The position numbers were made by a program, and so were the translations under genes. Under the pieces are notes generated by a model. It searched no databases, had not been told where the DNA came from, and worked only from the letters and a program-made list of their open reading frames with translations. A stretch of 64,000 nt of DNA. Source: DASQDN01 sp963833675 (GTDB lineage Bacteria; Acidobacteriota; Terriglobia; Bryobacterales; Bryobacteraceae). The DNA is taken from NCBI GenBank assembly GCA_963833675.1, contig CAWHYW010000019.1, positions 186,001 through 250,000 on the forward strand, given 5' to 3'. Below, piece by piece: positions 53,513-63,835 of this stretch; positions within the stretch are counted from its first letter, which is position 1; every line of letters begins with the position of its first letter.

Positions 53513-55772
53513 ATGCCTGATAAGAAACATACCCGCAGTGTCAGCGAAAGTGAAAACCCCGCAATCCCCGCCCCGCAACCAAAGACTCAGCGCCGCCCGA
53601 GGACAAACAAAGATTGGTGGCCGAACCAGTTGGACCTCTCCGTCCTCCACCACCACTCGAATCTGTCCAACCCGATGGAGGAGGAGTTCGAATATGCGGA
53701 GCAGTTCAAGAACCTCGACGTCGAGGCTCTGAGGCAAGATCTCATCGCGTTGATGACGACGTCACAAGACTGGTGGCCGGCCGACTACGGCCACTACGGA
53801 CCGCTCTTCATCCGCATGTCGTGGCACGCCGCCGGAACCTACCGCATCGCCGACGGCCGCGGCGGCGCCGGCGACGGCCAGCAGCGTTTTGCGCCACTTA
53901 ACAGCTGGCCCGACAACGCGAGCCTCGACAAGGCGCGCCGGCTGCTCTGGCCGATCAAGAAGAAGTACGGTCAGAAGATCTCCTGGGCCGACCTGATGGT
54001 CCTGGCCGGCAACGTGGCCATGGAGTCGATGGGTTTCAAGACCTTCGGCTTCGGCTTCGGCCGGCCCGACGTCTGGGAGCCCGAGGAAGTCTTCTGGGGG
54101 CCTGAAGACACCTGGCTGGGAGACGAGCGCTACAGCGGCGACCGGGAACTCGCTAAGCCGTTCGCGAACGTGCAGATGGGCCTGATCTACGTGAACCCCG
54201 AAGGTCCCGGCGGCAAGCCGGACCCGCTGGCGGCCGCTCGGGACATCCGCGATACCTTCGGCCGTATGGCGATGAATGACGAGGAGACCGTTGCGCTCAT
54301 CGCCGGCGGCCACACGTTCGGTAAGACTCATGGCGCTGCGCCGGCGGCTGAGAACGTCGGTCCAGAGCCCGAGGGCGCTCCGATTGAGGAGCAGGGCCTG
54401 GGCTGGAAAAACAAGTACGGCAACGGCAATGGCGCGCACACGATCACCAGCGGGCTGGAGGGCGCGTGGACCAACAACCCGACCAAGTGGGACAACGGTT
54501 TCCTGGAGAACCTGTTCAAGTACGAGTGGGAGCTGACGACGAGCCCCGCCGGCGCCAAGCAGTGGACTCCGAAGAATCCCGAAGCGCAAGGTACAGTCCC
54601 GGATGCGCACGACCCGGCCAAGCGGCACGCGCCGATGATGTTGACGACGGACCTGGCATTAAGGATGGATCCGATCTACGCGCCTATCTCGAAGCGCTTT
54701 CACGAGAATCCCGACCAGCTCGCAGATGCGTTCGCCAAGGCTTGGTTCAAGCTGCTCCATCGCGACATGGGTCCCCGCACGCGCTACCTTGGGCCTTGGA
54801 TTCCGGAGCCGCAGTTGTGGCAGGACCCTGTGCCGGATGTCGATCACGAGTTGATCGATGAACAGGACATTGCTGCGCTCAAGCGCAAGGTCCTCGAGTC
54901 AGGTCTGTCGATCCCGCAACTGGTCGCAACGGCCTGGTGTGCCGCCGCCAGCTTCCGCGGCACAGACAAGCGCGGCGGCGCGAACGGCGCGCGCATCCGA
55001 CTCGCGCCTCAGAAGGACTGGGAGTCCAACGAACCGGCACAGCTTGACAAGGTGCTGGCAGGCTCTGGAGCAGGTCCAGCGAGACTTCAACGCCGCGCAG
55101 ACCGACGGCAAGAAGGTCTCGCTGGCCGACCTGATCGTGCTGGGCGGATGCGCCGCCGTCGAGCAGGCGGCCAGGAACGCTGGTCACGACATCACCGTCC
55201 CGTTCGCGCCGGGTCGCACGGACGCCTCGCAGGAGCAGACCGACGTGGACACGTTCGACGTGCTCGAACCGATCGGCGACGGCTTCCGCAACTACTTCCG
55301 ACGGGAGGATCCGTTGTCGCCGGAGACGCGCCTGCTGGACCGGGCCAACATCTTGAAGCTGACCGCGCCCCAGATGACGGTGCTCGTCGGCGGCATGCGC
55401 GCGCTGAATGCCAACTTCGGCCAGTCGAAGCACGGCGTCTTCACCGGCCGGCCCGAGACTTTGACCAACGATTTCTTCGTGAACCTGCTCGACATGGGCA
55501 CGGCGTGGAGGCCATCCGCCTCGGACAAGAACGTGTACGAGGGCCGCGATCGCGCGACGGGCGAGCTCAAGTGGACAGCGACTGCCGCCGACCTCGTTTT
55601 CGGCGCGCATTCGCAGCTCCGTGCGCTGGCGGAGGTTTACGCCAGCGACGACGCGAAGGAGAAGTTCGTGCGCGACTTCGTGACGGCCTGGGACAAGGTC
55701 ATGAACCTCGACCGCTTCGACCTTCTCGCCGCCAAACGCAACGGCGAACGCAAACTCACGAGCGTTGGCTAA
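53513..55772 (+). CDS. katG: Catalase-peroxidase, one frameshift
   Basis: 752 residues in reconstruction. N-terminal heme domain: RMSWHAAGTYR near residue 100 with distal Arg/Trp/His, GGHTFGKTHG near 265 with the proximal His. The Met-Tyr-Trp adduct residues are present (W in MSWHAAG, Y in MGLIYVNPEGP, M in LALRMDP). The C-terminal domain starts near 440. A surplus G in the GG at 55057-55058 (ctggcagg for ctgcagg) shifts the frame; the product resumes VLQALEQVQRDFNAAQ. It removes peroxide, and probably is controlled by the perR gene before. Its G+C appears higher than the neighbours. Confidence 0.93.
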
Positions 55773-55795
55773 TCGAACGCTACGCATTTGGCGGT

Positions 55796-56636
55796 CTATG
55801 CGAAGTGGTCGTAGCCCTCAGGTAGCAGCGGCTCGTCGCGGAACATGATCAAGGCGGCGGGATCAAGGCCTACGACACGGCCGACCATGATACCGGGAAG
55901 CCCGGCCGGTCCGGTGTAGAGGAGTTCGTAGTCTTCCCCGCCGTGAAGAGCCTGTTCCAAAGTTGCGCCGGTGGCGACCGGCAAGTGCTCAACACGGGCA
56001 GATACTCCCGATGCTTCGCACATCCGGTAGAGGTCGATTGAGAGGCCGTCGCTCAAATCGATACAGGCGCTGGCCCGTCCGCGCAGCGAGCGGCCCAACT
56101 GCAGCCGCGGCACGGGCCGCGACCGATATCCTCGCTTGGCCGAGCGGCCGAGTGCGACCTGAAACATAGATCGCCTCGCCTGGCTTTGCTCCGTCCCGGC
56201 GCAACGCCATTCCCTTTGTTACGGCGCCGCATACGATGATGTCGATCACGATACGGTCCGCACTCGACAGGCCACCTCCGGCTACTTGCGTGCCAGTCTG
56301 TCGCGCCAGCCGCAACAGTCCGCGATAGAAGTCATCGACATGTCGCGCCCATGTCTTCGGAACCGCCAGAGATACGAGGCAGAGCTTCGGTTCGCCGCCC
56401 ATCGCGGCGATGTCGCTCAGGCCACGCGCGAGGCCCTTGTGTCCGATAAACTCAGGAGAAGTGTCTTCGCGGCGGAAGTGAACACCCTCAATCATGAGGT
56501 CCGTAGTCAGCAGGAGATCTTCGCGCGCGCCACGCGGCCGATAGATCGCGCAGTCATCACCAATACCGAGCACAAGCTCTCCGTGCACAGCGGGTAAGCG
56601 GCGGCGCAAGTGCTCGATCGACTCTAGTTCGGTCAT
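55796..56636 (-). CDS. thiL: Thiamine-monophosphate kinase, one frameshift
   Basis: Read from ATG 56636: about 280 residues over two frames. ThiL motifs LVLGIGDDCAIYRP near 23, LLTTDLMIEGVHFRR near 45, GHKGLARGLSDIAAMGGEP, then after the break ACIDLSDGLSIDLYRMCEASG and ALHGGEDYELLYT. Removing one T (coding strand) near 56157 joins EAIYVSG with LGRSAKRGY. It phosphorylates thiamine monophosphate to the diphosphate. The family is complete on both sides, and the function is essential unless thiamine diphosphate is imported, so error is likely. It converges with katG. Confidence 0.88.
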
Positions 56637-56739
56637 GCGATCCCATTCGGGCTCTCAGTTGAGGCGGCCGCTGAGCCCGATTCTTGTCGGTTTAGAATAT
56701 CATCCGCCAAGAGAGTTAGTGACGGGCAATCGCCCCTTA

Positions 56740-57532
56740 CCTGCATGATTGAGGGAGGCGTGGCCCGATTGTTACGGGATTACTTCTGCGCCGGACTCCG
56801 ATGCGTGACGGCCAGGTACGCGCGAGCGTTCGCGAGTTCCAAACTCCGGCCGGCGCGACTTTCGCGTACTGGCGGGCCGCTGTCAGCGCCATCGCAGCCA
56901 GTTGCGGCGAGTCATAGCTATGGATCAGGTAGTGGAAGATGCCGGGATGATCGGGTTGCTCCGGCAGGATGCGGTTCAGAATCTCCGCGGCGCGCTTCTG
57001 GTTCCGGTACTCCTTGTCATCCGCGGGAGACGTCGCAATTAACGACAGAGCGTAAAAGATCGACGCTTCGCGATCTTCCGGGTATTGCGCCGCAAGCTGT
57101 CGCATGGCCCTCGACCATGCGGCAGCCCGGTTTTTGTGCGCCGCACGTTTCCCAATTCCGGTAGAACGCTTCGACGGCCTGAATGTAGTCCGCCTCCCGT
57201 GGGGTCCGCGCCCGCGCCGATTTCGCCTTCTCGACCGCGGCCGACCCGGCTTCCAGATCTGCCCGCGCCGGCGCCGCCCATAACGGATGATAGCGACTCA
57301 TGGCGACTCCCCACCAGGCCATCGCGCAAGCGGGGTCCAGAACTGCGGCTTGACGAAAAGTTTTCTCGGCCTCGTCGTACCAGAACGAATGCAGCAGCGC
57401 GACCCCGTGCTGGAATGTGTCCTTCGCCGGCGCCGAGCATGAAACAGGGAACTGTACCGAGCCGGCGCCGCCATGCCGATGCTCCTGGGCCGAACCCGCG
57501 GCAACGCCGAACAGCATCGCCGCCACCAACAA
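56740..57532 (-). pseudogene. Secreted TPR protein, truncated and frameshifted
   Basis: N-terminal signal (start TTG 57532 or ATG 57517; MLFGVAAGSAQ) followed by QFPVSCSAPAKDTFQHGVALLHSFWYDEAEKTF, a TPR-type secreted protein. The frame breaks near 57145 and resumes AHKNRAAAWSRAMRQLAAQYPEDREAS. After ARQYAKVAPA the homology stops; a segment in a third frame (LANARAYLAVTHRS) then ends with a stop near 56787. About half of the expected length seems lost by an internal deletion, so this one looks decayed rather than miscalled. Confidence 0.65.
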
Positions 57533-57564
57533 TGTCTTTGTACATTCTCATCCCCTCATCGGTT

Positions 57565-58818
57565 TCAATCCAACGACCCGCGGCCACGGTTCCCTGCCGG
57601 TAAGGCGGCGTGCCGCAGCACGTAATCGGCTACGGAAGTGCCGAGCGCCTGGCCGTCAGTGCACGCCGTCCTGAAGTGAATGCCTCCCACGATGCGGGCC
57701 GTCTTCATTTCGTCCAGGATTGCAGTGAAGCTGTAAAATCTGCGATTCACGTTCGGCATAGCGAGTGAGACCACGTCGATCTTCGACTGCTCGCCGAACT
57801 CCAGCGAAAGCACCCGGGCAGCGGCGCCGCTTGCGCAGGAATGAGCCGAGGGATATTCCGGAAACGGCGGCGTCGTAAGAAATGGAGTCCACGATCCGTC
57901 GGCCGATGTCGCGTCATTGCCGTCAGTGTCGCCGAGACGGATGGCGTTGACAGGACGCCATGAGCTGAAAGTGTACTTCGCGTCCCAGCAACCGATGATT
58001 GCATCAGCCATGGCGAGGTTTGTCAGCGCCAGTGTCCGGGCGGTTTGCAGTAATGAGAATTGCCGCTGGTTCGTCAGCGCCGTCGCAACCTGGTCCCAGT
58101 AATCCGGAGGATTTCCGACGTTCCAGAATGTCGCGAGTTGCGACTGGTCCGCCGTCCGGCCCGATCCCGTTGCGGATCCCATCAGTTTCGTTTCATTGTA
58201 ATCGGCGGTGTATTGGTCGGAGTTCAATGGCCGCGGACCGTTCGGACGGAATTGCGAGGGCGACGAAATCACAAACGGCGTCATTTGCGCTAATTGGGGC
58301 GCGAGTCCAGGCGCATTCGCCGGAGGCGTCGGACGCCACTGACCAGGGGCGATGCCGCCCGTGTAGAGCGGCGCCGTGTTCGAAAAGCCGTCCTGACTGC
58401 GCCACGCGAGGATCTGCTCGGCGACAGACTGTCCCCAGTTGATTCCCTGCTGAACGGCGTTTTGCGACGCGTCTGTGATGGTCGCGAGCGAAGCGATTCG
58501 TTGCTGATCGAAGGTTGCCTTCTGCCCCGGGTACAGCGCGACGAGGGTGGCATATGCTGCCTGCACCGCGGCGGCCCGCGTCGAGGCGCTGCGAGGCGCC
58601 GCGGCCTCCACGTGAACCGGCGCGTAAACGCGGTCAATTCCGTTCACAGCGTCGAAAACAGCAGTCTGGACGATCGCGGCCATCCGGGTAGAAACGGGCG
58701 CCGGGGTGACCGGGGCGGTGAGCGTGGCTGCCAGCATGATCTTGTTCCAGTCGGTCACCTCATTGGCCAGGGATGCAACTGCGCAGAGTGCTCCCAACAG
58801 CATGATGTAACGAATCAT
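57565..58818 (-). CDS. Vanadium-dependent haloperoxidase/PAP2 family protein, secreted
   Basis: 417 residues from ATG 58818 with a ggagatt site upstream; longer frames lie in the promoter region. Signal peptide MIRYIMLLGALCAVASLA. The PAP2/haloperoxidase phosphate (vanadate) site is split as usual: KYTFSSWRPVNAIR near 255, PEYPSAHSCASGAA near 298 and RIVGGIHFRTACTDG near 365. Members are haloperoxidases or acid phosphatases; which activity applies cannot be read. Divergent from the regulator gene at 59026. Confidence 0.88.
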   Translation of the reverse strand: MIRYIMLLGALCAVASLANEVTDWNKIMLAATLTAPVTPAPVSTRMAAIVQTAVFDAVNGIDRVYAPVHVEAAAPRSASTRAAAVQAAYATLVALYPGQKATFDQQRIASLATITDASQNAVQQGINWGQSVAEQILAWRSQDGFSNTAPLYTGGIAPGQWRPTPPANAPGLAPQLAQMTPFVISSPSQFRPNGPRPLNSDQYTADYNETKLMGSATGSGRTADQSQLATFWNVGNPPDYWDQVATALTNQRQFSLLQTARTLALTNLAMADAIIGCWDAKYTFSSWRPVNAIRLGDTDGNDATSADGSWTPFLTTPPFPEYPSAHSCASGAAARVLSLEFGEQSKIDVVSLAMPNVNRRFYSFTAILDEMKTARIVGGIHFRTACTDGQALGTSVADYVLRHAALPAGNRGRGSLD

Positions 58819-59025
58819 AAGAATCTCCCTTTTTTCCGAATGTCCGGGCGGCATGCCGCCGTCGGCAAGGCGAACTATCGCCGATCGGCTGCGGGCAGCG
58901 CAATGGAATCCGCCGGACAAGTCGGCGACACGGTATCTGGTTGATGCGGGGGCTACTTACCTGGGCAGCTGACATGAGTCACCCGGTGCTACGATAGTCA
59001 GTCGGCACGCGCCGGGAGAGTTGCA
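58819..59025. promoter_or_regulatory. Divergent promoter region with a 14-bp palindrome
   Basis: 207 bases between the haloperoxidase gene and the winged-helix regulator. A perfect palindrome GGCGGCATGCCGCC sits at 58847-58860, next to partly repeated CGCCGATCGG/GCCGTCGGC blocks. A binding site for the regulator encoded next door is possible. gggagag precedes GTG 59026. Confidence 0.4.
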
Positions 59026-60910
59026 GTGAGCCGCAACCCATCAGTGAGGACACTGGCATTCGGTCCGTTTGAATTCGATCCTCAGAGCGGCGAACTCCGC
59101 AAGCACGGGCTCCGCGTGAAGCTGCAGGGACAACCAGTGCAGGTACTCGCGGCGCTTCTTCAACACCGCGGAGACGTTGTGACGCGCGACCAGTTGCAGC
59201 AGACGCTCTGGCCCGGAGACACCTGGGTCGATTTCGAGCAAAGTTTGAACGCCGCCATTAAGAGGCTCCGGGCTGCGCTCGGCGACTCGGCGCAATCGCC
59301 GAGATACATCGAGACACTGACCCGGCGCGGGTACCGCTTTATCGCTCCGATGCAGGAGATTGGGCCTGTGAGCGCAGTTGCAGCTGAGGCGCCGGCCGTC
59401 CCGCTGATTGCCGGCGCGGCAAAACATCGTTGGCCGGCATTGGCCGGAGCCGCCCTGGTGCTGCTTCTGTCGGCGGCCGCCGCGACAACGATCGTGCATT
59501 CGCGGCGTCCGCAGGATGACCAGGTCTTCGCCCCAATCCACTCGCTTGCGGTCCTGCCCCTGGCCAATCTTTCGGGTGACGGCGAGCAGGACTACTTCGC
59601 GGACGCGATGACCGATGGCATCCGGGAGCGCCTGGCGAGTATCGCGTCCTTCCGCGTCATCTCTCGGACATCGTCTGTCCACTATCGGGGGACATCGAAG
59701 ACGGTCCCGGAAATCGCCCGCGATCTGGCGCTGGACGCGGTGGTGGATGGTTCGGTGCTGCGATCCGGCGACCGTGTGCGGGTCCACGTGGAGCTTGTAC
59801 AGGCGCGTTCGGATACTCCGCTATGGAGCAACAGCTACGACGGCGATATACGCGACATCTTCGCGCTTCAGGCGAGCGTCGCGTCCAGTATTGCGACCGC
59901 GATCCGTTCGAAGCTAACCGATGAGGAACGCGTGCGCCTCAGGAAGGCGCGAACTTCGAACCCCGATGCCTTCGATGCCTACGCGAGGGGCAGGTTCGCA
60001 TGGAATAAGCGGAATCCGGCTGACCTGAACGCCGCAATCGCTCTGTTCCAGACCGCTGTGGAAAAGGACCCGGACTACGCGCTGGCATACGACGGAATCG
60101 CCGACAGCTGGATTCCGCTCGGCTGGTACGGCTTTGTTGCGCCGGCAGAAGCTTTTCCGAAAGCCAGGAGCGCCATCGCCAAGGCTCTCGCCGCCGATGA
60201 TACGCTCGCCGAAGGGCACACCAGTCTCGCGTTCCTCAAGGTCTACTACGACCGCGATTGGACGGCCGCCGAGAAAGAATTCCGGCGCGCGATCGAATTG
60301 AACCCGAACTATGCCAATGCGCATCACTGGTACGCGGAGTTTCTGTCCCTGTCTGGTCGGCATGAGCAGGCGATCGCGGAGTCTCAGCGAGCCCGCGAAA
60401 TCGATCCGTTATCCCCGATTATCAGCGCCTGGGTCAGTTCGCGATATCTGTACGCGCGGCAATACGACAAGGCGGTAGCGCAAGGCCGGAATGCGGTCGA
60501 AATGGATCCGGATTTCGCGCCTGCTCACCTGGTCCTAGGCCAGGCGTATGAACAGAAGGGCATGCTGAAGGAAGCCGCCGCCGAGTTTGCTCGCGCGGTG
60601 ACGCTGGGCGGCGGCGCTTCCATCTACCGCGCATCGCTTGCCCACGCTCTCGGAGCGGGTGGAAGACGCGCGGATGCATCGCGGATCGCGCGTGGAAATG
60701 ACTGGGCAGAGCCGAAGAGAGTTCATCAGTTCCTGTGACCTTGCTCTTGCCTGGCTCGTCAGCGGCGACAAGGTCAAAACGCTCGAGTTGCTCTCGAGAG
60801 CCATCGAGGAGCGTTCGCCTCGCGCGGCCTTCATCAGGGTGGATCCACGGTTTGATGAATTACGCAGCGACCCGAAATTTGTGGCACTGTTGAGGCGTCT
60901 AGGTGCGTGA
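59026..60910 (+). CDS. Membrane-bound winged-helix regulator with TolB-like and TPR domains (CadC/ToxR-like), one frameshift
   Basis: About 628 residues from GTG. OmpR-type winged helix (residues ~10-105: PFEFDPQSGELRKHGLRV ... RYIETLTRRGYRFIAP), membrane segment at ~132-155, TolB-N-like domain (SLAVLPLANLSGDGEQDYFADAMTDGIRE), then TPR repeats from ~330. A surplus G at 60694-60695 shifts the frame at the end; the last ~70 residues (REFISSCDLALAWLVSGDK ... SDPKFVALLRRL) follow in the next frame to 60910. It should bind DNA while sensing a periplasmic signal. Divergent haloperoxidase is a candidate target. Confidence 0.88.
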
Positions 60911-60943
60911 TCCTTGGGGCAGGCTTCGATAAACTTGGACGGC

Positions 60944-61504
60944 ATGCCGCGACAGCACCCTGGCTTCACTCGAAGACAATTGCTGTCCGCCGCTTCAGTT
61001 GGTGTCCCTGCTGCGCGCCTCTCGCCGCTCACAAGCCCGCTCTGCAGCAGAAAATTCCAGGCATTCAGCCGCTTGGGCCTGAAACGTTGATAGATGATGA
61101 GATTCATCCTGAATCGGTTGCGCATGGCGAAGGCCGTGGACGAAAGTCTTGGGAAGATACTGCAAAATCTCTTAGCACGGATGTTTAAGGCCGGAATACG
61201 GCCCGAGCAGTTCTTTCTGAGCGTGGATGTTGCGCCTTTATGTTTGCGCCAGGAGTCACCTCCCGTACGCGAGGATTTCCTCATCGAGTACTTCTCCGAT
61301 ACTGTATTCCCGCGCATCAGGAAAATGGGCTACCAAGCCGTACGAACACAAAACTGGAAATACATCCACTATCGCGATATCACAGGCGCCGATGAGCTCT
61401 ACGATCTGGTGAAGGATCCTTACGAGATGAAAAACGTCATAAACGACCCACAGGCGCCACGAACGGAGATGCACGAACGATTGGCTAAGCTAAAAAACGC
61501 CTAG
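60944..61504 (+). pseudogene. Sulfatase remnant
   Basis: At 60944 a short frame starts MPRQHPGFTRRQLLSAASVGVPAA, a Tat-like signal (TRRQLL) of a sulfatase, and stops at 61088. In another frame from 61094 come RMAKAVDESLGKILQNL, FKAGIRPEQFFLSVDVAP and EDFLIEYFSDTVFPRIRKMGYQAV ... YIHYRDITGADELYDLVKDPYE, the middle and C-terminal parts of an arylsulfatase. The catalytic region with Cys/Ser-x-Pro-x-Arg is missing. Segments between the pieces are lost, so it cannot be repaired by single-base changes. Confidence 0.75.
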
Positions 61505-61784
61505 CGGGCCCGCTCGGCTGCGGCAATCTGTCACCGACGTGCTACTTACGGCAGGCGCTCCCAACTGCTCAGGTCGAACGAATCGCCCGGTTTGAGCCAG
61601 TAGTACCAGGCGCCATTCTTGGGATGGTTGTCGTAAACAGCAACACCACGCTGGCGTAGCGGCGTTTTCACACTCCCCCCTCACCCGTCGCCGGTAAGTT
61701 ATCAACTCTGATTAACGGCTCGAGCCCGCGCCGAAGGCCGGCTGAGCGGAATCCGGTGGCCGGGCTGGAGCGGCGTACCACTCC
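61505..61784. other. Short non-coding stretch with one possible small ORF
   Basis: 280 bases between the sulfatase remnant and the channel gene. Apart from the 41-codon frame listed next, no gene is supported. Likely decayed sequence. Confidence 0.4.
61546..61671 (-). CDS. Possible small protein or 3' fragment
   Basis: 41 codons from GTG 61671 to TAA. The composition looks coding: VYDNHPKNGAWYYWLKPGDSFDLSSWERLP, rich in Trp and Tyr, as in the C-terminus of a secreted protein. The purine tract before the GTG is too close to be a proper ribosome site and a stop lies in frame just upstream. It may be the tail of a degraded gene. Function unknown. Confidence 0.3.
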   Translation of the reverse strand: MKTPLRQRGVAVYDNHPKNGAWYYWLKPGDSFDLSSWERLP

Positions 61785-63377
61785 TCACGGGGCACGATCT
61801 TCGGCTTGTTCGGGGTCACCTTCGTAGGCGGGAGTCATGATCTGCACCCCGTATTCATTGAAGACGTCGAGGATGTTACGTCGCAACTCCGTGTAGAGCG
61901 CCGCCATTGCTTTAGGCGTATCGCAGTACACGTTGATCTCGTACGTTACGCAGAAGTCGCCTAGGCCGGTTTGCAGGACAAAAGGCGCCGGCTGGCGCCG
62001 CAGTCCGCGGAGTGCGGGCGGCGGCTTCTAGTAGCATCGCCTCTACCTGCCGCCAGGGTGTTTCGTAGCCGATCCCGACCGTTGTGTAAAGAATGAGGCC
62101 GCTCTCCCGAGCCAGCGAGCTGTAGTTGATCACTTCGTTGGCCAGGATCATCGAGTTCGGCACGACGACTATCTCATTCTTCGGAGTGCGGAGGTGCGTA
62201 ACCATCAGCCGCATCTGTTCGACGTCGCCGATATGCTCCCCGATCTTCACGCGGTCGCCGACCTTGAAGGCACGGCGGTAAGTCATGCTATACCCCGCGA
62301 TGAAGTTCCCCATGAGTGAGGAAGAACCGAGTGAGAAGATGATGCCGATAAACAGAGACACACCTTTGAACGCGTTTGATTCGGAGCCAGGTATGTATGG
62401 ATAGGCCACGACGAGCGCACAAGCGATCGCGAGGAGCCGGACGAGCCTGTAGGTGGGAGACGCCCATTCGGGATCAAACCCGTTAAGCCGAACTGTGCCG
62501 CTGCCCACGCCGTCAAACAGGATGCGAATGATTTTGAGCGAGTATCGCGTCACCCCCACGAGAATTGCGAGAAAAGCCAGGTTGGGGATCATCCCAAGAA
62601 GGCCTGAGCCCATTGTGCGGAGCGGGTCGATAGCGATGGACAACAGACTCCTGCCAAGCGATCGCGTCCACGGAAACAAGGCCAGGACATAATTCAGGTA
62701 CCCATAGATCACAACGACAAGCGCGATACCCCACGCGACGTTCAGAAGTCCCTCGAGGACGCGCCAGATTTGTTCAACTTTGACAATATTGAGCGACTTG
62801 CCTTCAATGCGCTGAATGCGAGCTTGATAACGCCGTTCCAAGCCGGAACGCATGAGCGCAACCATCCGGCGGCCCGCGTAGGCCGCGAGTAACAGCAGAA
62901 TTGTCGCGCCTAGCGCGTAGGCTATATGCCAGCCAAGTACGTCGGGCGTCTTTCGCGCCGATACTCCTCAATTGCTTCGGAGATTCGATGACGGTACAGT
63001 TCCGCCAAGCGCTCACGAGAGGTCTCCTCGAGTGTGCCATCCTCTTCGGTACCGCCATAATACGCAGGCCGGCGGCAACAATGGCTGTCAGCCTGGGGTG
63101 TTCTTCGAGAGTCAAGGAACCTGCTGCGATGTTTCGGTTGGCTGCAACAGTCCCGGATTCTCCCGGCTATTTCGCGGGCGCGCCGTTCGGCAGGGTATGC
63201 CGTCACGCCGCGGATGGAGAACAGCGTCTCGCCATCGAAGACGACCGGTGACTGTCGCACGTCATTTGCTAACTCCTCGATATGGCGGGCATCCTGCGCG
63301 AGCATAGATACGCTCTCGCCCAGTATCAGCGCGAGCATCGGAGTCATGAACCGAGTTCGAATATGTGGCATAGTCAT
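61785..63377 (-). pseudogene. MscS-family mechanosensitive channel with N-terminal periplasmic domain, about four frameshifts
   Basis: Read from ATG 63377: signal peptide (MTPMLALILGESVSMLAQ), a periplasmic helix-rich part (VVFDGETLFSIRGVTAYPAERRAREIAGRIR ... TVAANRNIAAGSLTLEEHPRL), membrane segments, then the MscS core GSSSLMGNFIAGYSMTYRRAFKVGDRVKIG and the beta domain LRTPKNEIVVVPNSMIL. The C-terminus FCVTYEINVYCDTPKAM ... GVQIMTPAYEGDPEQ ends at 61785. Breaks lie near 63152-63154 (surplus G), 63048, 62958 and 62025. It releases solutes on osmotic downshift. Homology is continuous across all breaks, so errors are more likely than decay. Confidence 0.8.
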
Positions 63378-63835
63378 GCACGAATGGGCTCCGAGATCAA
63401 GGGCCCTGGTAGATCTTTGATGCTTGTATCGCACCGGACGGTGTAATACTGCGCCGAAGTCGATCACATAACGGCAACGGCGATGTTCGCCGGCGGCATA
63501 TCACTTGTCAGGGACTGTAGCCTCGATCACATTCGCGGCGAACGCTGTGCACAATCCCGAATTTTCGGAAACTGATACGACCCCAGCGGCCACTTGAAAG
63601 TCCTACCCCTGGGCAACTCCTCACGATTGAATCAGTGACTGCCGCACTCGGATCAGCAGGTGAAATGCGCCGAGCGCTACGCTTGCGAGGATCATCGACC
63701 AAAGCCACAATCGTATAATTGCCCCATTCACATCTCGAACGCGGCCCTTGAGAGTCCCGCGTTCGTTTTACATCAGGCCTAGAGGCGCGAGCCGTCTATC
63801 GAGCAAAGGATAGCCTGGCATCTCGGGGAGTAAGA
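63378..63835. other. Intergenic region at the right end
   Basis: 458 bases with no well-supported gene. A 36-codon frame on the minus strand (63621-63731, GTG start, one membrane segment: LWLWSMILASVALGAFHLL) might encode a small membrane peptide but lacks a clear ribosome site. A terminator-like hairpin at 63736 and a good ribosome site (ggggag, 63825-63830) precede the last gene. Confidence 0.4.
63736..63769 (+). terminator. Terminator-like hairpin
   Basis: A perfect 9-bp stem cgaacgcgg/ccgcgttcg with a 12-nt loop, followed by tttta. On the plus strand it resembles a Rho-independent terminator although no gene ends just before it; it could instead be an attenuator-like element for the gene starting at 63836. 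Confidence 0.5.

Noticed and set aside
53762..55787. Large minus-strand frames opposite katG
   Set aside because: High G+C makes stops rare here; the plus strand holds the full set of KatG motifs.
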